Of a DNA stretch of 64,000 nt, positions 17,496-26,435 are shown piece by piece. Source of the DNA: Candidatus Krumholzibacteriota bacterium (GTDB taxonomy: Bacteria > Krumholzibacteriota > Krumholzibacteriia > LZORAL124-64-63). Numbering within the stretch: position 1 is the first letter of the stretch; each line of letters opens with the position of its first letter. A model generated the notes under the pieces. That model saw nothing but the letters and a program-made list of their open reading frames with translations, ran no database searches and had not been told where the DNA came from. Made by a program: the position numbers and the translations under genes. The stretch covers positions 1,308,620 to 1,372,619 of the forward strand of contig JAKLEB010000002.1 in the NCBI GenBank assembly GCA_022711765.1, in the 5' to 3' direction.

Positions 17496-18105
17496 CATCG
17501 GGCGACTGGTGCTGGTGCTGAGCCTGATCGGGGTGATCAGCGCGGGGACGCTCGCCTACGTCCGCGCCGCCCTGGACGCGCGCATCGAGCACCAGGAGGA
17601 TCTCCACGTGCGCGGTCCGGCGCTGTCGCGGCTCTTCGCGCGCCCGGCGCCGGACCTGCTGGCCAACAAGCTCGCGTTCCGCGCGGGCGGCCGCGAGTAC
17701 CCCGTGTTCTACCTGGACGACGGCGGCCAGGTCGACCGGCTCGCGGTCGAGGCCGCGGGGCGGGGGGGCTACGGCGGCGACGTCGTGGTGATGATCGGAC
17801 TCGACCTGGCGCGGCGGACGCTGATCGGGGTCGAGATCGTGTCCCACCACGAAACCCCGGGCGTGGGCGCGCGGATCGAGCGGGAGTCGTTCCGTGCCCA
17901 GTGGACCGGCCTGGCGCTGGACGAGCCGGTGGCGCTGCGGTCGGCCGGCGGCGACCTGGACGCGATCAGCGGCGCCACGTTCTCCTCCCGGGCGATGGTC
18001 GATGGCACGAACCAGGTGATCGAGCTGCTCCGCGATCATGCGGACGAGATCGTGGAGCTGGCCGCCGGCGGCGAGCGGCCGGCGCGCGCGAAAGGCGGAT
18101 CATGA
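17488..18105 (+). CDS. rnfG: RnfG, covalent-FMN subunit
   Basis: A 205-residue subunit with one N-terminal transmembrane helix (about 5-27) and a periplasmic FMN-binding domain. The flavinylation motif DAISGATFSS is intact, with the acceptor Thr at residue 164. GGAGGTG sits upstream of ATG 17488, inside the end of rnfD. FMN attachment would need an ApbE-type transferase, which is not encoded in the window. Overlaps rnfE by ATGA. Confidence 0.95.
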   Translation: MRDIGRLVLVLSLIGVISAGTLAYVRAALDARIEHQEDLHVRGPALSRLFARPAPDLLANKLAFRAGGREYPVFYLDDGGQVDRLAVEAAGRGGYGGDVVVMIGLDLARRTLIGVEIVSHHETPGVGARIERESFRAQWTGLALDEPVALRSAGGDLDAISGATFSSRAMVDGTNQVIELLRDHADEIVELAAGGERPARAKGGS

Positions 18106-18713
18106 CGGCGGTGCGGGCCCTGACCCACGGCTTCTGGCGCAACCTGCCGCCGTTCCGGCTGGTCCTCGGACTCTGCCCGGCGCTGGCGATCACCACCGCC
18201 GCGGAGTACGGGCTGGGCATGGGCCTCGCCGTGACGTTCGTGCTCGTCTTCAGCAACGCGCTCGTCTCGCTGTTGCGGCGCGTGATACCCGACGAGGTCC
18301 GGATCGCCAGCTTCATCGTGGTGATCGCGACGCTGGTCGTGCTCGTCGAGCTCGCCATGAAGGCGTACTTCTATCCGCTGTCGCGGACTCTCGGCATCTA
18401 CGTGCCGCTGATCGTGGTGAACTGCATCATCCTCGGCCGCGCCGAGGCGTTCGCCTCCCGCAACCCGGTGCTGGTGTCGGCGGCCGACGGGCTGGGCGTC
18501 GGCCTCGGCTACACGATCTCGCTGATCGTGGTCGGCTCGTTGCGGGAGATCCTCGGCGCCGGCACCTGGTTCGGCCGGCCGGTGTTCGGCGACGGTTTCG
18601 AGCCGTTCGGCTTCATGGTCAAGGCGCCGGGCGCGTTCCTCTGCCTCGGTCTGCTGCTCGGCGTGATGAACGCGTGGAGCCGCCGGCGCGGCGAGATCTT
18701 CGTCCAGACGTAG
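18102..18713 (+). CDS. rnfE: RnfE membrane subunit
   Basis: A 203-residue integral membrane protein with six helices. In Rnf/Nqr complexes the RnfA-RnfE pair holds a [2Fe-2S] centre between the two half-membrane repeats. The Cys residues expected for this, C25 in GLCPALAI and C108 in VVNCIILGRAE, are both present, so the core of the ion pump looks functional. Operon position after rnfG is the clostridial order C-D-G-E-A-B. Confidence 0.96.
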   Translation: MTAVRALTHGFWRNLPPFRLVLGLCPALAITTAAEYGLGMGLAVTFVLVFSNALVSLLRRVIPDEVRIASFIVVIATLVVLVELAMKAYFYPLSRTLGIYVPLIVVNCIILGRAEAFASRNPVLVSAADGLGVGLGYTISLIVVGSLREILGAGTWFGRPVFGDGFEPFGFMVKAPGAFLCLGLLLGVMNAWSRRRGEIFVQT

Positions 18714-18722
18714 GAGTCGATC

Positions 18723-19298
18723 GTGGACCTGCTCCTGCTGGTGATCGGCGCGATCTTCGTCAACAACGTCCTGCTGGCGCAGTATCTCGGGAACTGCCCG
18801 TTCTGCGGCGTCTCGAAGAAGCTGGACACGGCGGCCGGCATGGGCCTGGCGGTGATCTTCGTCGCCGTCCTCGCGTCGGTCCTGACCTGGGTCGCCCACT
18901 ACTTCGTCCTCGTGCCTCTCGACCTCGAGTACCTGCAGACGCTGGTCTTCGTCCTGCTCATCGCCGCGCTCGTGCAGCTGGTCGAGATCTTCCTCAAGAA
19001 GAAGAGCCAGGCGCTGTACCGTTCGCTCGGCATCTACCTGCCGCTGATCACGACGAATTGCGCGGTGCTGGGCATCGCGCTCTTGAACATCAAGCACGAG
19101 CTCGATTTCGCGACCATGCTGATCTACGCGACCTCGAGCGCCGCCGGGTTCGCCCTGGCGATCGTCCTGTTCGCCGGCGTCCGGGAACGCCTGCTCCTGT
19201 CGCCGGTGCCGCCGGCGATGCGGGGCACGGCCATCGCGCTGGTCACGGCGGGCGTCATGTCGCTGGCGTTTCTGGGCTTCGCGGGCATGGTCGAATGA
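18723..19298 (+). CDS. rnfA: RnfA membrane subunit
   Basis: A 191-residue six-helix protein, partner of RnfE. The [2Fe-2S] ligand candidates C25 (NCPFCGVSKK) and C113 (TTNCAVLG) are conserved, as is the KKLDTAAGMG loop. An extra Cys, C28, lies next to C25. The start is GTG with AGGAG upstream. It lies nine bases after rnfE and ten before the rnfB fusion. Confidence 0.96.
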   Translation: MDLLLLVIGAIFVNNVLLAQYLGNCPFCGVSKKLDTAAGMGLAVIFVAVLASVLTWVAHYFVLVPLDLEYLQTLVFVLLIAALVQLVEIFLKKKSQALYRSLGIYLPLITTNCAVLGIALLNIKHELDFATMLIYATSSAAGFALAIVLFAGVRERLLLSPVPPAMRGTAIALVTAGVMSLAFLGFAGMVE

Positions 19299-19308
19299 GG
19301 AGTCGCGC

Positions 19309-21408
19309 GTGGTGATCTGGACGCCAGCGATCGTCCTGGGCGGCATCGCAGCCTTGTCGGCCGCGGGTCTCGGCGTCGCCGCGCGGATCTTCCGCGTCGA
19401 CGAGGATTCCCGTTTCCGGGGCGTCCTCGGCCTCCTGCCCGGCGCCAACTGCGGCGGCTGTGGATTCGCGGGGTGCGCGGCCTGCGCGGAGGCCATCGTG
19501 CGCCGCGAGGTCGAGCCGAACGCGTGCGTTCTCGGCCAGACCGAGACGGCGCGCGCCGTCGCCTCCTATCTCGGCATGGACCTCATCGAGAGCGAACCGC
19601 AGGTCGCCTGCCGCGAGTGCCGGGGCGGCGAGCGGGCCGCGCGCAAGTACGACTATCACGGCTTCGAGGATTGCCGCGCGGCGATGCTCTACTTCCACGG
19701 CCCGATCAGCTGCGACCACGGCTGCCTCGGCCTCGGCACGTGCGTCAAGGTCTGCCGGTTCGGGGCGATCCGGATGGGCGACCTCGGACTGCCGGTGTTC
19801 GACCCGGAACGCTGCGTCGGTTGCGGGACCTGCGCGCGGTCCTGCCCCAAGGGCATCATCTCGATCATCTCCGAGACCACGAAGATCCTGCACTGGAATC
19901 GCTATACGGAATGCTTGTCGCCGTGCCGGCAGGGGTGTCCGGCGCAGATCAACATCCCGAAGTACGTCGCGCACATCAAGCTCGGCGAGTACGCCGAGGC
20001 CCTGCTGACGATCAAGGAGAGCAATCCGCTGCCGTTGAGCACGGGGCGCGTGTGCCCCGAACCCTGCAATCTCGCCTGTCGCCGCCAGATCGAGGACGAG
20101 CCCGTGGCGATCAACTACCTGAAGCGCTTCGTGGCGGACTGGGAGATGGGTTCCGGCCGTCGCCTGCACGTGCCGGTGGCGCCGGACACGGGCAAGCGGA
20201 TCGCGGTCGTGGGCGGCGGCCCGGCGGGCCTGTCGGCTGCGTATTTCCTGCGCCGCCTCGGCCACGCGGTGACGATCCACGAGCGGATGCCGGCGCTCGG
20301 CGGCATGCTCCGGTACGGCATCCCGGAGTATCGCTTGCCCAAGCGGATCCTGGACTGGGAGATCGAGGGCATCCTCGCCCTGGGCATCGCCGCGAGGACC
20401 GGCGTCGCCCTCGGCGGTGATTTCAGCTGCGACGACCTTCGCCGCCAGGGCTTCGACGCGATCTTGCTGACGGTGGGCGCGTGGCGCGATCGCCGGCTCG
20501 AGCTGCGCCCAGCCGGGCGGGACCCGGCGGGCGTCGTCAGTGCCACGAGGTACCTCGGGAGCTTCCGCGGCGGCGACGTCGCGGTGCGCGGCCACGTCGT
20601 CGTCGTCGGCGGCGGCAACCCGGCGATCGACGCCGCGCGGACCTCCCTCCGCGCCGGAGCCGACCGGGTCACGGTCGTCTATCGCCGCGGCCGCGATCAG
20701 ATGCCCGCGAACCCGGCCGAGGTCCGGGCGGCGGAGCAGGAGGGAGTCGTCTTCCGCTTCCTCACCGCACCGACTCGCTACGTTGCCGAGTCCGGCAGGA
20801 TCACCGGCCTCGCGGTCCAGCGCATGGAGCTGGACGCGGCGGATCCGGTCGGCCGCCGGCGCCCGGTGGCGGTTCCGGACACCGAAGAGCTGCTCGCCTG
20901 CGATCTGGTCGTCGAGGCGGTCGGCCAGCTGCCGGACCTCGATTTCCTGAACCTGCCCGGAATGCCGCCCCTGAGGGTGACGCGCTGGAACACGATCGAA
21001 GCGTGCGAGCAGACGCTGCAGACGGAGGTCCCCGACATCTTCACGGGCGGCGATTGCTTCACCGGGCCCGCCCTGGTGATCAGCGCCGTCGCCGCCGGCC
21101 GCTACGCCGCCCGTTCGATCCACTACTACGTCACGACCGGCGCCGTCCCGCCGATCGAGGAGCGGCAGACCGAGCTGATCTCGGAGTCCCTCTTCGATTC
21201 GATCGCCGGCGTCTCGGCCAAGCCGCGCGTGCACGAGCCGCTGGTGACCCTGGACGACCGCCTCGGCACGTTCAAGGAGGTCGAGGGCACGATCGACGAG
21301 GAAGACGCGCGCTACGAGGCGGGCCGGTGCCTCAACTGCGGAACGTACTGTTACGACCGAGACCAGGAACTCGAGGCGCCGGCCGCGGGCGCCGAGAGCC
21401 GCGCCTGA
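19309..21408 (+). CDS. rnfB: RnfB fused to a GltD/NfnB-like NADPH oxidoreductase
   Basis: A 699-residue fusion. Residues 1-30 form a membrane anchor. An RnfB four-Cys cluster site (C48-G-G-C51 to C73) and clostridial-type RnfB sequence (RECRGG, GCLGLGTCVKVC, CVGCGTCARSCP) run to about 190. From about 202 a GltD/NfnB-like module begins: cluster Cys C202, C206, C210, C249, C253 and C257, the FAD motif VGGGPAGLSA at 301-310, a second dinucleotide fold (VVVVGGGNPAID), NADPH-type YRRGRDQMPA, and the closing FTGGDCFTGP. A CLNCGTYC tail follows. RnfB normally takes electrons from ferredoxin; the added module should add NADP(H). The frame is continuous, so it is a true fusion. GTG start. Confidence 0.92.
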   Translation: MVIWTPAIVLGGIAALSAAGLGVAARIFRVDEDSRFRGVLGLLPGANCGGCGFAGCAACAEAIVRREVEPNACVLGQTETARAVASYLGMDLIESEPQVACRECRGGERAARKYDYHGFEDCRAAMLYFHGPISCDHGCLGLGTCVKVCRFGAIRMGDLGLPVFDPERCVGCGTCARSCPKGIISIISETTKILHWNRYTECLSPCRQGCPAQINIPKYVAHIKLGEYAEALLTIKESNPLPLSTGRVCPEPCNLACRRQIEDEPVAINYLKRFVADWEMGSGRRLHVPVAPDTGKRIAVVGGGPAGLSAAYFLRRLGHAVTIHERMPALGGMLRYGIPEYRLPKRILDWEIEGILALGIAARTGVALGGDFSCDDLRRQGFDAILLTVGAWRDRRLELRPAGRDPAGVVSATRYLGSFRGGDVAVRGHVVVVGGGNPAIDAARTSLRAGADRVTVVYRRGRDQMPANPAEVRAAEQEGVVFRFLTAPTRYVAESGRITGLAVQRMELDAADPVGRRRPVAVPDTEELLACDLVVEAVGQLPDLDFLNLPGMPPLRVTRWNTIEACEQTLQTEVPDIFTGGDCFTGPALVISAVAAGRYAARSIHYYVTTGAVPPIEERQTELISESLFDSIAGVSAKPRVHEPLVTLDDRLGTFKEVEGTIDEEDARYEAGRCLNCGTYCYDRDQELEAPAAGAESRA

Positions 21409-21420
21409 CAGGAGACGACC

Positions 21421-21834
21421 ATGCCGCGATCGCGCGGAACGCCTTGCGCCTCTCTCCGGCTCGTGCTGGGCCTGGTCGCGGCTCACTCGGCGGCGATCGG
21501 TCTCGGCCTTTGCCTGCAGCCGCCGGCGTTCTTCGCGCTGCTCGGCTTCGCGCCCGTGTCCGAGCCCTTCTTCCCGGCCCAGGGCGGGATGATGCACCTC
21601 ATCCTGGCCGCCGGCTACGGTCTCGGCGCGCAGGATCCGGTCGGCCGGCGGGCCCTGGTCGTCTACGCCGTGTTCGTCAAGACCGCGGCGGCGCTCTTCC
21701 TCTTCGTCTACTGGCTGTTCGTCTCGCGCCAGTGGAGCGTGCTCGCGTCCGGCGTGGTCGACGGGCTCATGGCGCTCGTGATCGCGGCGGCTCACGCCCG
21801 TTGCCGGCAGGCGTCGGCCGCGGGGAGACGGTGA
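21421..21834 (+). CDS. Small four-helix membrane protein
   Basis: A 137-residue protein with about four hydrophobic helices and short loops, not assigned to a family with confidence (DoxX/DUF4345-like in layout). It starts 13 bases after the rnfB fusion, with GGAGACG upstream, and its TGA overlaps the ATG of the following SDR gene (TGATG), so it belongs to the Rnf transcript. No cofactor-binding motif is visible. Confidence 0.7.
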   Translation: MPRSRGTPCASLRLVLGLVAAHSAAIGLGLCLQPPAFFALLGFAPVSEPFFPAQGGMMHLILAAGYGLGAQDPVGRRALVVYAVFVKTAAALFLFVYWLFVSRQWSVLASGVVDGLMALVIAAAHARCRQASAAGRR

Positions 21835-23471
21835 TGGACACGAGCCTGCCCGGCATCGTCGTGACCGGAGCGTCGGGATTCGTGGGCCGGCACTTCGTGA
21901 CCAGCGCCGCCGGACGCTACCGCCTGTTCTGCGTGGCCCGGCGCCTGCCTCGCGAGGTCGGGATCCCGGCCCACGAGAACATGCAGTGGTTCCAGGCGGA
22001 CATCGCCCGCTGGGAGACGCTCCGCGAGGTGGTGACCTCGATCAAGAATCAGGGCGGCGCGAGCTTCGTGCTCCACCTCGCCGGCTACTACGACTTCCGC
22101 TACATGGAGCACCCGGAGTACGAGCGGACCAACGTGCTGGGCACCCGCAACGTGCTCAAGCTCGCGCGCCAGCTCGGCGTCGCGCGCTTCATCTTCGCCA
22201 GCTCCCTGGCGGGCTGCCGCTTCTCGAAGGGCGACGTGATCGTCGACGAGGACTCGCCGTGCGACGCCGATTACGCCTACGCCCGCAGCAAGCGCCGCGG
22301 CGAGGAATTGATCCGCGAACATGCCGAGTACATCCCGGCGGCGATCGTGCGCATGGCGGCGATCTACAGCGATTGGTGCGAGTACCCGCCCCTCTACGTG
22401 TTCCTGCGCACGTGGCTGTCGACCTCGTGGAATGCGCGGATCCTCGGCGGCAAGGGCGAGTCGGCGGTCACCTACCTGCATGTCGCCGACCTGGTCGCGC
22501 TCTATCACCGGATCATCGAGAAGAGCGACGAGCTGCCACGGGTCCTGGTCTGCAATGCGTCGCCGGAGCAGTGGGCGACGCACCGCGAGCTGTTCCAGGT
22601 CGCGACGCGCGACTTCTACGGCCGGGAGGTCCAGCCGATCTGCCTGCCGCGGCTCCTCGCGGCCATCGGCATCCACCTGCGCTGGCGGCTGGGGCGGCTG
22701 CGGGGGGCGGTCCCGTTCGAAGCGCCGTGGATGGCGGCCTACATCGACAAGCAGCTCCGGGTCAGCGCCTCCCGCACGTACGAGGCGCTCGACTGGCGTC
22801 CGACGCCGCGACTCGCCGTGCAGCGGCGCCTGCTGCTGATGATCGGGCACCTGAAATCCCAGGGCGAGGTCTGGGAGCAGCGCAACGAGGCGGCGCTGCA
22901 CCGGGTCGCCGAGCGGCCGCACCTGCTCGTGGCCGAGGTGCTGGCGAAGCTGCGCGAGGATCTTGTCGAGGAGATCGTCGAGACGGCGACCGACCCCGCG
23001 AACGCCAACCGCTTCTGCAACTTCCATCTCATGCCGCCGGACGTCGCGGTGTGGTTCGTCCGCGTGCTCTACGAGGTGCTGCTCGCGTCGGTGCGCGCCC
23101 GCGACCGGCAGATTCTCCGCGATTTCGCCCAGATCGTCGCGATCCGGCGCCAGCGGGAAGGGATCGCGGCGAGCCGGATGCAGGATTTTCTCACCACCGT
23201 CAGCGGCCTGATCTGCGAGCGGCTCCGCCGGGAACCCGCCCTCGCCGGCAGGGAGCAGTCGATCCACGATCACGTGGACCTCAGCTTCCAGCTCGCCGCC
23301 GACGGAGTGGAGGACGCCTACGACGCGGCGGCCCATCACCTCTTGCCGTCGCCGGCGCGCTACCGAGGTCTGGAGTTGCCGACGACGATGGGCGACCTGG
23401 AGCACCTGCTGCGCCAGCTGGAGGAACTCGCCGGCGAATCTCCGCTCCGCACGCCGCCGCCCGGCGCCTGA
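21834..23471 (+). CDS. NAD-dependent epimerase/SDR with helical C-terminal domain
   Basis: A 545-residue protein. Residues 1-330 form an extended SDR fold: VTGASGFVGRHF binds the dinucleotide, and YARSK supplies the catalytic Tyr/Lys pair. From about 345 to 520 a second, mostly helical region carries many charged residues and no recognised active site, loosely like the RsbRD N-terminal helical domain (low certainty). Substrate unknown. It is translationally coupled to the membrane protein upstream and is the last gene of the Rnf run. A longer upstream frame exists but only shadows rnfB. Confidence 0.85.
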   Translation: MDTSLPGIVVTGASGFVGRHFVTSAAGRYRLFCVARRLPREVGIPAHENMQWFQADIARWETLREVVTSIKNQGGASFVLHLAGYYDFRYMEHPEYERTNVLGTRNVLKLARQLGVARFIFASSLAGCRFSKGDVIVDEDSPCDADYAYARSKRRGEELIREHAEYIPAAIVRMAAIYSDWCEYPPLYVFLRTWLSTSWNARILGGKGESAVTYLHVADLVALYHRIIEKSDELPRVLVCNASPEQWATHRELFQVATRDFYGREVQPICLPRLLAAIGIHLRWRLGRLRGAVPFEAPWMAAYIDKQLRVSASRTYEALDWRPTPRLAVQRRLLLMIGHLKSQGEVWEQRNEAALHRVAERPHLLVAEVLAKLREDLVEEIVETATDPANANRFCNFHLMPPDVAVWFVRVLYEVLLASVRARDRQILRDFAQIVAIRRQREGIAASRMQDFLTTVSGLICERLRREPALAGREQSIHDHVDLSFQLAADGVEDAYDAAAHHLLPSPARYRGLELPTTMGDLEHLLRQLEELAGESPLRTPPPGA

Positions 23472-23486
23472 CGCGGCCGGCCTCGC

Positions 23487-23882
23487 TCAGACGCCGAAGA
23501 AGTTGACGCGATCGAATTCCCGCGAGTCCTCGCCGTAGGCCAGGATCTCCTCGCCCGTGTCCACGAACGTGGCGTGGGTGCCGTAGGTGCGGCTGAAGTA
23601 GAGCCGCCGCAGGTTGACGCCGGGAGCCGCGAGGTGCAGCTCGACGAATTCCTGGTTGCCGGGCGCGGTCAGATCCTCGGCGCAGACCGGACAGGAGAAC
23701 GTCACCCGGGCGCCCGGGGTGATCGTCTCGGCCAGCGGCCGATCGCAGATGAACTTGAAGTTGCCCGGACGGGGACTCAGCAGGATCAGCCCCCTCCGTT
23801 GCCGGTAGCTGGCCACCAGGATGATCTTCACGTTCGGGTTGAGGTTCGTCCGGCAATGGGGGCACGCGTAGAGGTTCTTCAT
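23487..23882 (-). CDS. Zinc-ribbon protein at the end of the Rnf cluster
   Basis: A 131-residue soluble protein with CPHC at residues 7-10 and CPVC around 70, a split zinc ribbon, followed by a beta-rich tail. The start ATG 23882 has GAGGT upstream. It is convergent with the SDR gene, 15 bases away. It resembles the first Rnf-operon gene (14324-14797) in having paired CxxC knuckles and no export signal. Function unknown. Confidence 0.75.
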   Translation of the reverse strand: MKNLYACPHCRTNLNPNVKIILVASYRQRRGLILLSPRPGNFKFICDRPLAETITPGARVTFSCPVCAEDLTAPGNQEFVELHLAAPGVNLRRLYFSRTYGTHATFVDTGEEILAYGEDSREFDRVNFFGV

Positions 23883-24000
23883 CGCTCGACCTCGGACCGA
23901 TGGTTCGGAACGCGGACGCCGGATCAAGGTGAACCACGTCCGGCCGGATCTGTCCACCGAAAAACAGCCGGCGCCGCGGGGAATGGCGCGCGGGTCGGAA

Positions 24001-25515
24001 TCAGGTCTGGGACGCCTGCGCGGAGGACTGCGCGGCTTGCAGACGGAATCGGAAGCACGCGCCGTGACCGGGTTGACTCTCGACCGTCAACTGGCTGCCG
24101 TGCTCCTCGACGATCTTCGCGCTGATCGCGAGGCCGAGCCCGCTGCTGTGGCCCTTGCGACTGCGGCTGCGGTCGCCGGAGAAGAAGCGCTCGAAGATGT
24201 GCGGCTGGTCGGCGACGGCGATGCCGGGACCGTCGTCACGCACGGCGACCTCGACGCGGCCATCGGCCTGCGCGCGCGCGATGACCAAGACCTCGCCTTC
24301 TTCGTGCCCGAATTTGATCCCGTTCTCGATCAGGTTCTGCAGCACCTGGGCGATCTGCAGCGGATCGGCGTTGACCATCGGCAGCCCGTCCGGACAGTCG
24401 CTGCCCACGCGGATGCGCTTGGCTTCCGCCGGCACCTGGCACCGCGCCAGCACGCTGTCGACGAGCTCGGGCAGCGGGAAGTCCTCGAACTGGAACCGCG
24501 CCTGGCCGGCATCGAGGCGCGACAGCTGCAGCAGATGGTCGACCAACCGGTCCAGGTGGGCGAGGTTGTCGCCGATGATCGTCAGGTACCGTTGCGATTC
24601 CGACGTCGTCATGCCGTCGCCGCGCAGGCTGAGGGTATCGACGTACCCGCGCACGCTCGCCAGCGGAGTGCGCAGGTCGTGCGAGATGTTCGCGATGAGC
24701 CGGCGCTGGAACAGCTCCTTGGTGCGCAGCTCGTCGACCAGCGACTCCAGCCTGGCGGCCATCGTGTTGAAATCGCGGCCGAGCCGGCCGATCTCGTCCG
24801 GGCTCGTGGCCCGGACGCGCCGCGTGAGCTCGCCAGCGGCAAGAGCCTCGGTCGCGGCGGAGAGCGAACGGAGGCGGCGGGTCAGCCACGCCATGACCAG
24901 CCAGCCGATCACGAAGCTGGCGGACACCCCGATCAAGGCCGTCTGCAGCCAGAGCCGGTGCGGGTCCAGCGCGACGTCCGCTTCCGAGAAGATCAGCGGC
25001 TGCCAGCTGCCGGCCAGATACGCCGTGACGTTCCCTTGCGGATCCCGGACGGCGGCGACGTGGAAGATGCGGTTCACGTAGGCGTCGATGTTGGTCGGGT
25101 CGGGATAGACCTCGTCGAAGTTCCAGTCCGGCTGGACCATGTCCGCGAGCAACGCCGGCTCGACCGCGCCGACCGCGGCGGGCAGGCTGTCCGGGCGGCT
25201 GCTGGCGAGGACCTGCCCGGCGGCGGCGTCGAAGAAGACGATTTCGGCGCGGAAGGATTCGATGCTGGCGCCGTACTCGCTCGCCAGCTCCTGCAGGCGC
25301 TCCGGCGGCGCGCCGCGCGCCAGCGCCGCGAGGCTATCGAGCTCGGCGTCGGCCAGCTCGGCGTACCAATGCTCTTCGATCGCGTCCTGCCGCGGCGGCG
25401 AGAACACCGTGCGCTCCATCCAGACGTAGTAGACCGCGCCGACCAGCACGAGCAAAATCAGGAACAGGGCCGAGACCCGGAAGTGGAGCGAGTTCGTGCC
25501 GCGTGGCCAGCTCAT
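24001..25515 (-). CDS. Membrane sensor histidine kinase
   Basis: A 504-residue sensor of a two-component system. Two transmembrane helices (about 12-32 and 188-212) enclose a periplasmic sensor region of about 155 residues. A HAMP domain (213-265), dimerisation/phosphoacceptor H-box (ANISHDLRTPLASVRG) and an HATPase domain with N (LIENGIKFG), G1 (DDGPGIA), F (IFERFF) and G2 (SSGLGLAIS) boxes follow. It starts nine bases after the response regulator gene. The stimulus is not deducible; the periplasmic domain matches nothing I recognise. Confidence 0.95.
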   Translation of the reverse strand: MSWPRGTNSLHFRVSALFLILLVLVGAVYYVWMERTVFSPPRQDAIEEHWYAELADAELDSLAALARGAPPERLQELASEYGASIESFRAEIVFFDAAAGQVLASSRPDSLPAAVGAVEPALLADMVQPDWNFDEVYPDPTNIDAYVNRIFHVAAVRDPQGNVTAYLAGSWQPLIFSEADVALDPHRLWLQTALIGVSASFVIGWLVMAWLTRRLRSLSAATEALAAGELTRRVRATSPDEIGRLGRDFNTMAARLESLVDELRTKELFQRRLIANISHDLRTPLASVRGYVDTLSLRGDGMTTSESQRYLTIIGDNLAHLDRLVDHLLQLSRLDAGQARFQFEDFPLPELVDSVLARCQVPAEAKRIRVGSDCPDGLPMVNADPLQIAQVLQNLIENGIKFGHEEGEVLVIARAQADGRVEVAVRDDGPGIAVADQPHIFERFFSGDRSRSRKGHSSGLGLAISAKIVEEHGSQLTVESQPGHGACFRFRLQAAQSSAQASQT

Positions 25516-25524
25516 CGCATGGAC

Positions 25525-26253
25525 CTACAGGTAGTCCTCGGTAAAGCGGTAGCCGATGCCCCAGACCGTGAGGATGAGGCGCGGCCGGTTCGGATTCTCC
25601 TCGATCTTGTTGCGCAGGCGGTTGATGTGGCTGTTGACCGTGTGCTCGTAGATGTCCGAATCCTGGTCCCAGACCAGGTCGAGAAGTTGACGGCGGCTGA
25701 AGGTGCGGCCCGGCCGCGCCGCCAGCGTGTGCAGCAGGTCGTACTCCTTGACGGTCAGCTGGATGGGCTCGCCCCGGACCTCCACCTTGCGTTTGCCGTG
25801 GTCGATCTTCAGCGGCCCGAGATCGAGGATCTGATCGCCGGCCGCGATGCGCGCCAGCTCCTCGGCGCGTTCGATGCGACGCCGCAGGACCTTGACGCGA
25901 GCTGCGAGCTCGCGGACCGAGAACGGCTTGGTCATGTAGTCGTCGCAGCCGAGCTCCAGCCCGAGGACCTTGTCGGCTTCCTCGGTGCGCGCGGTCAGCA
26001 TGAGGACCGGCGTGCGGCTGTCCTGGGACCGGATCTCGCGCAGCACCTCGAGTCCGGACATCGACGGCAGCATCCAGTCCAGGATCACGATCGCGTAGGT
26101 CCCGTCCTGGAACGCATGGAGCCCCGCCTCGCCGTCCGCGGCGGCGACCACCTGGAATCCTTCGCTCTCCAGGTGCAGGGAGAGCAGGTCGATGAGCTCC
26201 TGATCGTCTTCGATGATCAGGAGTCGTTTGCTCGTCGGCACCGACTCGTTCAT
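25525..26253 (-). CDS. OmpR/PhoB-family response regulator
   Basis: A 242-residue transcription factor. Receiver domain with the acidic pocket (IIEDD), phosphoacceptor Asp in ILDWMLP and Lys in YMTKPFS, then a winged-helix domain ending in HINRLRNKIE and LTVWGIGYRF. The ATG at 26253 is preferred over an upstream frame because the receiver begins ten residues later and GGAGCGG lies upstream. Partner of the kinase downstream. Tandem GTGACG repeats in its upstream region, which also serves an ABC exporter, are likely binding sites. Confidence 0.95.
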   Translation of the reverse strand: MNESVPTSKRLLIIEDDQELIDLLSLHLESEGFQVVAAADGEAGLHAFQDGTYAIVILDWMLPSMSGLEVLREIRSQDSRTPVLMLTARTEEADKVLGLELGCDDYMTKPFSVRELAARVKVLRRRIERAEELARIAAGDQILDLGPLKIDHGKRKVEVRGEPIQLTVKEYDLLHTLAARPGRTFSRRQLLDLVWDQDSDIYEHTVNSHINRLRNKIEENPNRPRLILTVWGIGYRFTEDYL

Positions 26254-26312
26254 GGTAACCGCTCCGGGTGCGCCGGGCCGAGGACCGGCCGTGATACTTT
26301 GCGCTAAGCTCA

Positions 26313-26342
26313 ATTTTATCACGGAACTAGAGTGAGAACCAA
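26313..26342 (-). promoter_or_regulatory. Possible promoter of the two-component operon
   Basis: On the minus strand TTGGTT (26342-26337), 18 bases, TAAAAT (26318-26313), about 60 bases before the regulator start. Confidence 0.45.
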
Positions 26343-26435
26343 GGCCTCTATTATGGCGAAATCGGGACCGGATTATACGAAAAAAACAGTATTTTATGTT
26401 AAAAATCTAAATGTTCCTATAAATAGAATCTACTC

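Noticed and set aside
20481..21833. Long N-terminal extension of the SDR gene in frame upstream
   Set aside because: The extension overlaps rnfB and the membrane gene in another frame and is Arg-rich without domains. TGATG coupling marks the real start.
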